From: Bacillota bacterium
GTDB taxonomy: Bacteria; Bacillota; Clostridia; Acetivibrionales; DSM-1351
Assembly: GCA_023392075.1 (NCBI GenBank)
Contig: JAEVZU010000183.1
Location: forward strand, 60,196-124,195
Reading direction: 5' to 3'
DNA length: 64,000 nucleotides
Shown: piece after piece, positions 45,334-54,315 of the stretch
How positions within the stretch are numbered: position 1 is the first letter of the stretch
Layout: each line of letters opens with the position of its first letter
Translations under genes and position numbers: made by a program
Notes under the pieces: model-generated
Seen by the model: the letters and a program-made list of their open reading frames with translations, nothing else
Told to the model about the DNA's origin: nothing
The model's database searches: none

Positions 45334-46008
45334 ATGTATAAAATTTTTCTTGTTGAAGATGACGGTGTGATTTCATCAGAGATTAAAAAGCATTTGCAAA
45401 GATGGGGCTATGACGTGCACTGTGCCGGTGATTTCAATAATGTTACGGAGGAATTTATAAAGTTTGATCCCCAGCTGGTGTTGATGGATATATCTCTCCC
45501 GTTTTATAACGGTTTTTACTGGTGCACCGAGATCAGAAAGTTATCCAAGATCCCGGTGGTTTTTATTTCTTCCGCCAGTGACAATATGAATATTGTAATG
45601 GCTGTCAATATGGGCGGGGATGACTTTATTGCAAAGCCCTTTGATTTAGAGGTGCTTACCGTCAAAGTACAGGCAATACTAAGGAGAACTTATGCTTACA
45701 ATGAACAGACGGCTTACCAGGAACACAATGGCGTTTTGTTCAATTCAATGGACGGGACCCTGGTATACCGCAATCAAAAGCTGGAGCTGACCAAGAATGA
45801 GCAGAGGATCATACAACTGCTCTATGAGAACATTGGAAAGATTGTAAGCCGGGAGCAGATTATGAAACGCTTGTGGGATAATGATTGTTTTGTAGATGAC
45901 AACACGCTTACAGTAAACATTACCAGGTTGCGTAAAAAACTAGAGGATGCTTCCATAGAAAACTTTATACAAACTAAAAAAGGCTTGGGATATATGCTGG
46001 GAGGTTAG
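45334..46008 (+). CDS. OmpR-family response regulator (BceR-like)
   Basis: 224 residues: receiver domain with phospho-acceptor Asp52 (VLMDISLPFYNG) and winged-helix DNA-binding domain from about residue 125 (LELTKNEQRIIQLLYENIGKIVSREQIMKRLWDNDCFVDDNTLTVNITRLRKKL). It is followed by a short sensor kinase and a BceAB-type ABC pair, the arrangement of antimicrobial-peptide detoxification modules. It probably activates the ABC genes. Confidence 0.92.
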   Translation: MYKIFLVEDDGVISSEIKKHLQRWGYDVHCAGDFNNVTEEFIKFDPQLVLMDISLPFYNGFYWCTEIRKLSKIPVVFISSASDNMNIVMAVNMGGDDFIAKPFDLEVLTVKVQAILRRTYAYNEQTAYQEHNGVLFNSMDGTLVYRNQKLELTKNEQRIIQLLYENIGKIVSREQIMKRLWDNDCFVDDNTLTVNITRLRKKLEDASIENFIQTKKGLGYMLGG

Positions 46009-46009
46009 C

Positions 46010-47053
46010 TTGAGCACAGCGAAAGGAATGATAGTTAATATGGGAAACAGGCATCCTTTAGAGATTTTTCAACAATATGTCAGAGATAGACGAAAAGTGA
46101 TTTTGATGTTTCTCCTGTACCAGATTATTTTTTGTATCATATGCGCTTTGTATCAGATGGAGAATCTGGACAAGCTTCTTTACGGTGTCTACATTTCAAT
46201 TTTTATAAGTCTTTGCATCGGTGTATGGGATTTTATCATGTATGTTGACAGGGTAGGAAAAACCCGGGAAATTTATTCAAATCTTGAGAATGTGATTGAA
46301 ATGCTGCCTCAGGCAGCCGACTTGAAGGAAAGGCAATATCAGGAAATTATCAAGGGTTTAAATGAGGAAATGCGGCAATTGCAATTCAAGACAAATCTAA
46401 AAGAATCGGAAATGAAGGATTATTACTCGTTGTGGGCACATCAGGTAAAAACACCTCTGGCGGCAATGAGGCTCATGCTCCAGAATGATGAAAAGGAGAT
46501 CAGCTCTTATGCCTTGCAGGAAGAATTATTTAAGATTGAACAATATATAGAAATGGTACTGCATTATCTCAGACTGGAAAATATGTCTTCGGATATGATC
46601 TTGAGGGAATACAGGTTAAAGGATATTGTCAACCAGGCTGTTAAAAAAAATGCCGTATTGTTTATTAACAGCAAGCTTTCCATTGATATCAGGAACTTTG
46701 ACTGCAAGGTCATAACCGACGAAAAGTGGCTTTTATTTGTCATAGAACAGCTTATTACCAATGCGGTCAAGTATACACCGGCAGGAGGTATAACAATTAG
46801 TCTGGAAAAAAATAATAATGAAAGATGGCTTGTTATTCAGGATACAGGCATTGGAATAAAGGCTGAAGATTTGCCAAGGATTTTTGAAAAAGGTTTTACA
46901 GGATATAACGGGCGGTTTGACACAAGATCTACCGGAATAGGTCTTTATTTATGCAAGCAGGTTTTGGACAAATTATCCCATAAAATAGAGGTTTTTTCAG
47001 AGGTGGGCAAGGGTACAAAAGCCTGTATAGATGTGTCGGTAAGGACTTTTTAA
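46010..47053 (+). CDS. Intramembrane-sensing histidine kinase (BceS-like)
   Basis: 347 residues from TTG 46010, 5 bases after GGGAGG; ATG 46040 is the alternative. Two membrane helices (about 30-48 and 56-78) with only a very short outside loop, so no sensory domain. Dimerisation motif WAHQVKTPLAAMRL has phospho-His144. ATPase domain with EQLITNAVKYT, DTGIGI and RSTGIGLYLCKQ. Such kinases sense through the BceAB transporter; that transporter is encoded about 500 bases downstream, beyond repeat R2 copy 2. Confidence 0.92.
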   Translation: MSTAKGMIVNMGNRHPLEIFQQYVRDRRKVILMFLLYQIIFCIICALYQMENLDKLLYGVYISIFISLCIGVWDFIMYVDRVGKTREIYSNLENVIEMLPQAADLKERQYQEIIKGLNEEMRQLQFKTNLKESEMKDYYSLWAHQVKTPLAAMRLMLQNDEKEISSYALQEELFKIEQYIEMVLHYLRLENMSSDMILREYRLKDIVNQAVKKNAVLFINSKLSIDIRNFDCKVITDEKWLLFVIEQLITNAVKYTPAGGITISLEKNNNERWLVIQDTGIGIKAEDLPRIFEKGFTGYNGRFDTRSTGIGLYLCKQVLDKLSHKIEVFSEVGKGTKACIDVSVRTF

Positions 47054-47083
47054 TAGAACTAAAACATAACTTGACTCTTAGTG

Positions 47084-47249
47084 CTGGTGGTCTGTAACAT
47101 CTAAAACGTATATTGCCGTCGGGGAAAATTTTCGCAGCATAAGGCGGAGAACGAAGGCAATACTGTATGTATTGACAAGGACGACAACGAAATTCTGCGG
47201 GAATTTAACCGTCGGCAATATGTGACTTTTAGGTGTTACAGACCACTAG
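47084..47249. repeat. MITE-like palindromic repeat R2, copy 2
   Basis: About 166 bases. Ends CTGGTGGTCTGTAACATCTAAA and TTTAGGTGTTACAGACCACTAG are inverted repeats, continued inward by CGTATATTGCCGTCGG / CCGTCGGCAATATG. It sits between the kinase and ABC genes of one module. The rest of the 505-base gap holds a possible R3 relative (47388-47440) and no gene. Confidence 0.8.
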
Positions 47250-47558
47250 TTAAATTGTCGCTAAACTTTGCAGTTGCACAGTTTAGGCTGGTTTTACGGT
47301 TAATCTTACAAAAGTGTAAGGTTAACCGGTAAAATGTAAGTCAGGTCTATGGCAGACAATTTCTAAATATTCCATAATATATCCATACCATCAATTAACA
47401 ATGTACAATACGTTTTTGAGCGGCAAAATAGCCGGCGTGAGGCGTGTTGTATAGTGTCAATAGAGGGGAAAGTATTTTTAATAATAAACGAAAGGAATAC
47501 AAGCCCTGATGGTTGGTTCCGGAAGAATTGTGACTATCGTTGGGGCATGGAGGTTACT

Positions 47559-48326
47559 ATGGCACTTTTAGAAATAAAAAATGTAAAGAAGATATATACT
47601 TCAAGATTTGGCGGAAATAAGGTACAGGCGTTGGAAAGTGTTACCTTCTCGGTTGAGAAAGGCGAATATGTGGCAATAATGGGAGAGTCAGGCTCCGGCA
47701 AGACAACACTTCTGAATATCCTGGCTTCTATTGATAAAGCCACAAGCGGGCAGGTTATGCTGGAGGGCAGGGACTTGTCAAAAATAAAACAAGGTGAGCT
47801 CTCGGCTTTTCGAAGAGATAATCTGGGTTTTGTTTTTCAGGATTTTAATTTGTTGGATACGTTTTCCTTGCAGGATAATATTTTTTTGCCGCTTGTTTTA
47901 TCAGGCCATTCCTATGAAGAAATGCACAAGAGACTTGACCCCCTGGCTAAAAAACTTGGAATAGACCAGCTGTTGCAAAAATATCCATATGAGGTATCAG
48001 GCGGTGAGAAGCAGCGGGCAGCGGCAGCCAGGGCCCTGATAACAAATCCCAAGATTATCCTGGCAGATGAACCTACCGGTGCGCTGGACTCCAAGGCTTC
48101 AGCCAGACTGCTCAGACTTTTTTCGGATATAAATGAAGAGGGACAGACAATATTGATGGTGACTCACAGTATACAGGCTGCAAGCCATGCGGGCAGAGTT
48201 CTGTTCATCAAGGACGGATGTGTTTTCAACCAGATATACCGTGCAAATGCTACCAAAGAGGAAATGTTTAAGAAAATAGCCGATACAATGACAGTTTTAC
48301 AAACAGGGGGAACACAGTATGAATAA
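47559..48326 (+). CDS. ABC transporter ATPase (BceA-like)
   Basis: ATG 47559 is 5 bases after GGAGG and opens directly on the ABC domain; the frame open to 47454 adds an unlikely prefix. 255 residues with Walker A GESGSGKTT (42-50), Q-loop FVFQDFNLLD, signature VSGGEKQR and Walker B IILADEPTG. A MacB/BceA-type ATPase. The permease overlaps its last bases. Confidence 0.93.
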   Translation: MALLEIKNVKKIYTSRFGGNKVQALESVTFSVEKGEYVAIMGESGSGKTTLLNILASIDKATSGQVMLEGRDLSKIKQGELSAFRRDNLGFVFQDFNLLDTFSLQDNIFLPLVLSGHSYEEMHKRLDPLAKKLGIDQLLQKYPYEVSGGEKQRAAAARALITNPKIILADEPTGALDSKASARLLRLFSDINEEGQTILMVTHSIQAASHAGRVLFIKDGCVFNQIYRANATKEEMFKKIADTMTVLQTGGTQYE

Positions 48327-50298
48327 GATGTTTCTTCTGCCGAAACTGGCTTTTGTGGGTATTAAGAAAAATGGAATAACTTACTTTCCATATATACTTG
48401 CAGGAATGTTTTCAGTTTTTGTATTCTTTGTTTTTTCATCCATAATAAATAATGATCTAATGAAAAAGCTCCCTCACAGTACCTATTTAGTGGTTCTTAT
48501 GGGAATCGGCCTGTTTTTGCTGGGAGTTATATTGGTACCGTTTTTATTGTACTCAAACAGTTTTCTTATAAAGAGAAGGAAACTGGAGCTGGGATTATAC
48601 AGTATTCTTGGACTGGAGAAAAAACATATTGCCATTATGATGTTCTTTGAGACCCTGTATGTTTTTCTTGTTGTATTTACAGGCGGAATCATTCTTGGAG
48701 TGGTTTTTTCAAAACTGTTGTTTCTTGTGCTGTTAAATCTTACACGGCTGCCTGTAGAGACTGAATTTACCTTTAGCTTCGTTTCTGTTAAAATATCATT
48801 TTATTACTTTGCAGGAGTCAATCTTCTCAATTTGATAGTAAATTTGGTGCAGGTTTTTAAATCAAATCCAAATGATTTGATGAAGGGTTCCAAATCCGGG
48901 GAAAAGCCCCCTAAACGCCTCTGGATATCTGCTTTGCTGGGTGTGGTATTACTTGCGGCAGGATATTATATTGCCATGGTCTCAAAGGTCGATTCAGGTA
49001 TCTTCACTGATTTTCTTCTGGCAGTTGCTCTGGTAGTACTGGGAACACACTTTTTCTTCAAGGCGGGGATACTGGCATTGCTCCGGATACTTAAAGGCAA
49101 CAGGAAGTTTTATTACCGTAAGGCAAATTATACTACCATATCGGGAATGCTGTACAGAATGAAGAAAAGTGCCGCCAGTCTGGCCAACATATGTATATTC
49201 AGTACAATGACCATAATTACATTATTATGTACGGCGTCTCTTTGGTTTGGAACATCCGGTGTACTTGATTTTCAATACCCGTATGACATCCGGATTGATT
49301 ATAAGGCCAACGGTTCCATAGACAGAAATAGTTTAAACTCCATGCTGTCCCAATTGTCCGGGGAAACTCACGTGAATATTTATGATAAAATTTCCTATGC
49401 ATATATGATTACCGATGCAATAAAAGCCGAGAATAAATTTACCAAAAAGTCGGGAAATCAATTTCAAAGCAATGCTGAGACTATAAAGCTGATTACGCTT
49501 CAGGATTATAATCAAACTGAACATCAGAAAGTGTACCTTGAGGAAAATGAAGTTCTCGTGTATTCAACAGGGACTGATTTCAGTTTCAACAATGTACTTT
49601 TTGGCAGTGAAAAATACATTGTGAAGAAGGAATTGGCAAAAGCGGGTTTCGACAGAAAATCTGCCGTTAAGAGATTTAATCAGGCTTACTATTTCATTGT
49701 GAAAGATGAAACTGCAATAAAAAAGATTATGATTGAAGTCGGCGACCCTGATAAGAGTTATGCTGACTCCATAGCCTTTCAGGTAAATGGAGAGGATAAG
49801 TATGAAAAAGAGTTTGCAAATCTCATAAGCGGCTGGTTTAAGGACAAAAAAGAGGTTATTTTATTTAAGAACGGAATAGTAGGACGTGATGAGACAATTT
49901 CAATGAACGGAGGATTATTATTTCTTGGTATATTTTTTGGAATCATATTCAGCATGTGCCTGCTGCTGATAATGTATTACAAACAGATAACCGAAGGTTA
50001 TGATGACAGGGATAACTTCAGTATTATGCAGAAAGTGGGCATGAGTGATCAGGAAGTAAAAGGTACAATCAAACGTCAGATTCTTCTGGTGTTCTTCCTG
50101 CCTCTGGTATTTGCATTTTTTCATACAATAGCCGGGTTCGGAATGATAACCGAACTGCTGGGTGTACTGTTTCTGTATAACCGGACATTAATAATAGCGA
50201 TAGCTGTTGTTGTATCCTGCATTTTTGCAGTGTTGTACGGAATGAGTTATATATTTACTTCCAAAGTATACTATAGTATCGTCAGGCAGATGAACTAA
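48319..50298 (+). CDS. ABC transporter permease (BceB-like, FtsX family)
   Basis: 659 residues, about ten membrane helices with a large extracellular domain between the seventh and eighth (about 315-525), the BceB hallmark used for peptide-antibiotic recognition. C-terminal FtsX-type block (IMYYKQITEGYDDRDNFSIMQKVGMSDQEVKGTIKRQ). ATG 48319 follows AGGGGG and overlaps the ATPase gene by 8 bases. With the kinase it probably forms a flux-sensing complex. Confidence 0.92.
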   Translation: MNKMFLLPKLAFVGIKKNGITYFPYILAGMFSVFVFFVFSSIINNDLMKKLPHSTYLVVLMGIGLFLLGVILVPFLLYSNSFLIKRRKLELGLYSILGLEKKHIAIMMFFETLYVFLVVFTGGIILGVVFSKLLFLVLLNLTRLPVETEFTFSFVSVKISFYYFAGVNLLNLIVNLVQVFKSNPNDLMKGSKSGEKPPKRLWISALLGVVLLAAGYYIAMVSKVDSGIFTDFLLAVALVVLGTHFFFKAGILALLRILKGNRKFYYRKANYTTISGMLYRMKKSAASLANICIFSTMTIITLLCTASLWFGTSGVLDFQYPYDIRIDYKANGSIDRNSLNSMLSQLSGETHVNIYDKISYAYMITDAIKAENKFTKKSGNQFQSNAETIKLITLQDYNQTEHQKVYLEENEVLVYSTGTDFSFNNVLFGSEKYIVKKELAKAGFDRKSAVKRFNQAYYFIVKDETAIKKIMIEVGDPDKSYADSIAFQVNGEDKYEKEFANLISGWFKDKKEVILFKNGIVGRDETISMNGGLLFLGIFFGIIFSMCLLLIMYYKQITEGYDDRDNFSIMQKVGMSDQEVKGTIKRQILLVFFLPLVFAFFHTIAGFGMITELLGVLFLYNRTLIIAIAVVVSCIFAVLYGMSYIFTSKVYYSIVRQMN

Positions 50299-50309
50299 AT
50301 CAGAAAAAC

Positions 50310-50367
50310 TGAAATAAGCAGCAGGTGCTCCTGGTCCATTAAACGGGAGCACCTGCTGCTTATTTCA
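50310..50367. terminator. Long perfect hairpin after the ABC permease
   Basis: A 22-bp perfect stem (50310-50331 with 50346-50367; TGAAATAAGCAGCAGGTGCTCC on one side). No T-run follows, so it acts by structure or on both strands. Confidence 0.65.
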
Positions 50368-50370
50368 ACG

Positions 50371-50457
50371 TATAGGAATTTATATGTTTTAGATGCTACG
50401 CAAATCCTTGGTATATGTAGTTTACAAATTGCACACTGAAATCTGTAAATTCCTATA
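50371..50457. repeat. Inverted-repeat pair near IS fragment
   Basis: TATAGGAATTTA (50371-50382) and TAAATTCCTATA (50446-50457) are perfectly inverted. They may mark the end of the insertion sequence whose transposase begins at 50598, or a separate small palindrome. Confidence 0.4.
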
Positions 50458-50597
50458 TGTGGGGTTTGAAAAGGGACAGTGGCATCAAGCTATCATGGAA
50501 TAAAATGGTATAAAAAAGTACTTGACAAAAGCAGATCAGCCTAATAATCGAGGAGTATACCATTATTTGGTATATCTCATGATTATAGGTGTTGAAA

Positions 50598-51044
50598 ATG
50601 AAAAGAGTCAATATTTTAGAACAAGCTTTAAATGACACTTTTGAAGAGCTTAATAGTTTGGTATATTTATGTAAAGTAAGATTGAAATCCAATTATTTTA
50701 CACGAGGTGGAAAATTGAGTTTTGTAGATATTATTTCAGTAATTTTAAACTTTACGAAAAAAACCATGCGTTTGGAGCTTGATTCTTTTTCTGAGAAATT
50801 TAAAAAATCAGATGTTGGTGTATCTGTCCAGGCATTTTCAGAAGCAAGACAAAAGATATCACCAGAAGCGTTTTTGATATCATTTAAAAAAGTTGTTCGA
50901 CTATTTTATACGGCAGAAGATTTAAAAACATACAAGGGATACCGTTTGTTGGCAATTGATGGCACAGTATTGGAGATTAAAAACTCCAGTGAATTAAGAG
51001 AATATTTTGGTCATGTAAAAAATGGATATGAGGAAATAGAGTAG
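50598..51044 (+). pseudogene. Truncated IS4-type transposase
   Basis: An N-terminal part of about 145 codons of an IS4-like DDE transposase. FVDIISVILNFTKKTMRLELDSF, SVQAFSEARQKISPEAFLISFKKVVRLFY and then YRLLAIDGTVLEI, containing the first catalytic Asp. The frame stops at 51044 and the second and third acidic residues are missing; downstream sequence is unrelated and runs into R2 copy 3. A non-functional remnant. Confidence 0.83.
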
Positions 51045-51130
51045 TCCCCCCTAGCGAACAAGATAATTTGCGTAGCACAGGCAGAGTACTTGAGTGGGCA
51101 TGAAGCGGATTTGCGAAGCAAATTTCTTGG

Positions 51131-51296
51131 CTAGTAGTCTGCAGCACCTAAAAGTCACATATTGCCGACGGTTAAATTCCACCAGAATTTCTTTGTCGTA
51201 CTTGTCAATACATACAGTATTGCCCTCGTCCTCCATCTTATCCTGCAAAAATTTCCCCCGCCGGCAATATACATTTTAGATGTTACAGACCACCAG
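51131..51296. repeat. MITE-like palindromic repeat R2, copy 3 (inverted)
   Basis: Reverse-orientation relative of copies 1 and 2. CTAGTAGTCTGCAGCACCTAAA at the left and TTTAGATGTTACAGACCACCAG at the right, with GTCACATATTGCCGACGG and CCGCCGGCAATATAC inside. Confidence 0.8.
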
Positions 51297-51389
51297 TGGA
51301 AAATTTACTCGTTATATAGAGAAGAACACTAAAGAAATGATCCCGGTGAGTTTTCTTGTCACACAATATTTCTTTTTCTACATTTGTTT

Positions 51390-51422
51390 TTGACAAACTT
51401 TTGTAAATTAACTATGTATAAT
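51390..51422 (+). promoter_or_regulatory. spoIIG-type promoter (sigma-A with long spacer, possible Spo0A control)
   Basis: TTGACA (51390-51395) and TATAAT (51417-51422) are separated by 21 bases, longer than a normal sigma-A spacer. The spoIIG promoter of B. subtilis has a similarly long spacer and needs Spo0A~P. TGACAAA overlapping the -35 box differs from the 0A-box consensus TGNCGAA at one position. Confidence 0.6.
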
Positions 51423-51546
51423 TAGGAATGGATAAAAAAAGATGGTTGATGTAATAACTCGGCATAAAAACAAAGGAGCTTGAATAATAGTAAAGTATGG
51501 ACTAATAGTGTTTATACGTTAATTTACTATTGGGTGAGGGATACAA

Positions 51547-52446
51547 GTGGAAATTTATCTGGATATTCTGTTACTTGAAAATTTAGTTATAAATTATTTG
51601 ATACTTTATGTTACAGCCAAGTTCTCCCGGGTAAGGGTAAGTACTCTTAGATTATTTGCGGGAGCAATAGTTGGAGCACTCTACGTGGTATTCATAATAT
51701 TACAGCCTGGAATGAAGGTATATTATACGGCATTTGCAAAAATACTTCTGTCTGCTTTTATAATTGCAATAACCTTTTCACCTCGGAAGGTTTTGCCTTT
51801 TTTAAAGACATTGGTTATTTTCTACATATCTACCTTCATATTTGCAGGGGCAGCCCTGGCCTTTTTATATTTCAATCAGCAGGGTGGTTTTGTGAGAAAT
51901 GGCATAATTTATGTTTTCGGACAGTCAAAGGGCAGTTTGATGTTCTTTGGAATTGTGACGGTAGGCATAATTATCAAGATTTTTATGGAGGTTATTCAAA
52001 GCAGGATTAACAAGGATAAGCTGCTTATCCCTGTGAAAATAGCTTTTGATAATAGAATAATCGGTTTGCCGGCACTTGTGGATACAGGTAATTCACTGAA
52101 GGACCCTCTTACAAATATCCCGGTTATGGTAGTCGAATTTAAAGCATTGGAAGAACTTCTACCATCGGAAATAAGAAGTATTTTTGAAAACTCCAAGGAG
52201 GATGATCTCAATTGTGTAACTGCAACTATATCAACCTCCAAGTGGTTTTCCAGGTTCAGGCTGATCCCCTTTAGTTCCCTGGGAAAGGAAAATGGTATGC
52301 TTATAGGTTTTAAGCCGGATTTTATTGAAGTTGGCGAAGAAGAAGAGAAACGTGACATAAAAAATGTAATTGTGGGAATATACAACAGATCCTTATCCAG
52401 GAATGATAAGTACAAGGCATTACTGGGACCGGAATTAGTCGCTTAG
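51547..52446 (+). CDS. spoIIGA: Sporulation sigma-E factor-processing peptidase SpoIIGA
   Basis: 299 residues from GTG 51547 after GGGTGAGGG. Five N-terminal membrane helices (1-150) and a C-terminal aspartic-protease-like domain with the catalytic Asp179 in PALVDTGNSLKDPLTN. It cleaves the pro-sequence of pro-sigma-E in the mother-cell membrane when signalled from the forespore. sigE follows after 90 bases. Confidence 0.95.
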   Translation: MEIYLDILLLENLVINYLILYVTAKFSRVRVSTLRLFAGAIVGALYVVFIILQPGMKVYYTAFAKILLSAFIIAITFSPRKVLPFLKTLVIFYISTFIFAGAALAFLYFNQQGGFVRNGIIYVFGQSKGSLMFFGIVTVGIIIKIFMEVIQSRINKDKLLIPVKIAFDNRIIGLPALVDTGNSLKDPLTNIPVMVVEFKALEELLPSEIRSIFENSKEDDLNCVTATISTSKWFSRFRLIPFSSLGKENGMLIGFKPDFIEVGEEEEKRDIKNVIVGIYNRSLSRNDKYKALLGPELVA

Positions 52447-52536
52447 CTTTATGCAACATACAAATACATACAGGATATTTAAATGCATTTTAATTACGTT
52501 TTATCAATTTATCCACATTTGAAAGGGGACAGCCAA

Positions 52537-53268
52537 ATGAAACTTTTTACTAAACTGAAAATGTGCTTTCTTATAAACTATGAAAAGCTTTTAAGAAAGT
52601 TGAAATTAGGAGGAATATTCCCGGTTCATTATATAGGGGGCAGTGAGGCCTTGCCGCCTCCGCTTACCGTTGATGAAGAAACCTATCTTTTGCACAAGCT
52701 CGAAGAAAGTGATTATGGAGTAAAAAGCATTCTGATTGAAAGAAATCTAAGGCTGGTTGTTTATATAGCAAGAAAGTTTGAGAATACCGGTGTTGGTGTT
52801 GAAGATCTTATTTCCATTGGCACAATTGGACTGATTAAGGCTATAAATACTTTTAACCCGTCAAAAAATATAAAGCTGGCAACTTATGCGTCAAGATGTA
52901 TTGAAAATGAAATACTAATGTATCTCAGAAGAAATAACAGAGTAAAAGCTGAAATTTCAATTGATGAACCGCTTAATATAGATTGGGACGGAAATGAATT
53001 ACTGTTATCGGATATTCTGGGAACCGAAAATGATATGATTCATAGAAGTATTGAAGACGAAGTTGACAAGGAACTTCTCAATACTGCAATGAAAAAATTA
53101 TCCATCCGGGAAAAACGGATTATGGAATTGAGATTTGGTCTTACAAACGGTGTGGAAAAAACTCAGAAAGAGGTAGCAGATATGCTTGGAATCTCTCAAT
53201 CTTACATATCACGCCTTGAAAAAAGAATAATAAGCAGGTTGAAAAAGGAAATCAGCCGTATGACCTGA
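52537..53268 (+). CDS. sigE: RNA polymerase sporulation sigma factor sigma-E
   Basis: ATG 52537 follows GAAAGGGGAC; the upstream ATG 52483 is rejected. 243 residues. A basic amphipathic pro-sequence (about 1-30) ends just before [13 protein letters not shown], the SpoIIGA cleavage region. Then come sigma-70 region 2 ([37 protein letters not shown]) and region 4 ([14 protein letters not shown]...[21 protein letters not shown]). Directs early mother-cell transcription. A palindromic AAAGGCCTT / AAGGCCTTT follows. Confidence 0.96.
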   Translation: MKLFTKLKMCFLINYEKLLRKLKLGGIFPVHYIGGSEALPPPLTVDEETYLLHKLEESDYGVKSILIERNLRLVVYIARKFENTGVGVEDLISIGTIGLIKAINTFNPSKNIKLATYASRCIENEILMYLRRNNRVKAEISIDEPLNIDWDGNELLLSDILGTENDMIHRSIEDEVDKELLNTAMKKLSIREKRIMELRFGLTNGVEKTQKEVADMLGISQSYISRLEKRIISRLKKEISRMT

Positions 53269-53338
53269 CAGGACTGTAAAAGGCCTTAAAATAGGCTTTG
53301 TCAAGGCCTTTGACGAAAATATTTTACATGTCGGAACA

Positions 53339-53366
53339 GTATAAAAAGTACCTCCATGGCAATAAT
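53339..53366 (+). promoter_or_regulatory. Possible sigma-F/sigma-G promoter of sigG
   Basis: GTATA (53339-53343), a 14-base spacer and GGCAATAAT (53358-53366), resembling the forespore consensus GYWTA and GGNNANANT. The spacer is about one base short of usual. Confidence 0.45.
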
Positions 53367-53374
53367 GATATTGA

Positions 53375-53401
53375 CAAAGTCAATTATAAAAATTGACTTT
53401 G
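53375..53401 (+). terminator. Hairpin in the sigG leader
   Basis: CAAAGTCAATT / AATTGACTTTG, an 11-bp perfect stem with loop ATAAA, between the candidate promoter and the sigG ribosome site. It may limit readthrough from sigE or affect translation. Its arms equal the terminal arms of repeat R1. Confidence 0.55.
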
Positions 53402-53426
53402 TTATTATAGCTCGGGAGGTTTTTAT

Positions 53427-54200
53427 ATGCTTATTAATAAAGTTGAAATCTGTGGTGTTAATACTTCAAAACTTCCTGTTTTGACAAATGAACAGAAAAA
53501 AGCGCTGTTTGAAAGAATGCATAAAGGTGATAATTCTGCCAGGGATGAATTCATCAAAGGCAATCTCAGGTTGGTCTTAAGTGTAATTCAGCGGTTCAAT
53601 AACAGAGGTGAATATGTGGACGACTTGTTTCAGGTCGGCTGTATCGGATTAATTAAAGCTATCGATAATTTTGATGTCTCTCAAAATGTAAAATTCTCAA
53701 CATATGCTGTTCCTATGATAATCGGTGAAATCCGGAGATATTTAAGAGACAACAATTCCATAAGGGTCAGCAGATCCTTGAGAGATATAGCTTATAAGGC
53801 TTTACAGGCCAAGGAAAGATTGACCACAAAAAACTCCAAGGAACCCACAATCGCAGAGCTTGCAGCCGAACTGCAACTTCCCAAGGAAGATATTGTATTT
53901 GCTTTGGATGCCATACAGGATCCTATTTCACTTTTCGAATCGGTATACCATGATGGCGGAGATGCAATATTCGTAATGGATCAGGTCAGTGACGACAAGA
54001 ATATTGATGAGAACTGGCTGGAGACAATAACCCTGAAGGAAGCTATGAGAAAGCTGAACGACAGGGAAAAACTCATTCTGAATCTAAGATTTTTTGAAGG
54101 CCGTACCCAAATGGAAGTTGCCGATGAAATAGGAATCTCACAGGCACAGGTATCCAGACTGGAAAAAACAGCTCTGATGCACATGAAGAAATATATTTAG
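53427..54200 (+). CDS. sigG: RNA polymerase sporulation sigma factor sigma-G
   Basis: 257 residues. The N-terminal KVEICGVNTSKLPVLTNEQKKALF is the sigma-G hallmark. Then come regions 2 (NLRLVLSVIQRFNNRGEYVDDLFQVGCIGLIKAIDNFD), 3 (RSLRDIAYKALQAKERL) and 4 (LNDREKLILNLRFFEGRTQMEVADEIGISQAQVSRLEK). Late forespore sigma factor. ATG 53427 follows CGGGAGG. The conserved order spoIIGA-sigE-sigG is kept. Confidence 0.96.
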   Translation: MLINKVEICGVNTSKLPVLTNEQKKALFERMHKGDNSARDEFIKGNLRLVLSVIQRFNNRGEYVDDLFQVGCIGLIKAIDNFDVSQNVKFSTYAVPMIIGEIRRYLRDNNSIRVSRSLRDIAYKALQAKERLTTKNSKEPTIAELAAELQLPKEDIVFALDAIQDPISLFESVYHDGGDAIFVMDQVSDDKNIDENWLETITLKEAMRKLNDREKLILNLRFFEGRTQMEVADEIGISQAQVSRLEKTALMHMKKYI

Positions 54201-54315
54201 GAGCATCGGTCGGCAGGTGTAAGCCCGGGCTGCGTAAGCTGCAGCATAAAGAAAAAAGGTGTACAAAAATTATCAAATAAGGTAAAATGGATATTGAATT
54301 ATGGAGGATAAAAGA

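Noticed and set aside
50598..51044. Intact IS4-family element
   Set aside because: Only the first catalytic Asp is present; the frame stops at about a third of normal length.
51051..51279. Short frames on both strands in the region after the IS fragment
   Set aside because: They coincide with the palindromic repeat R2 copy 3; translation is incidental.
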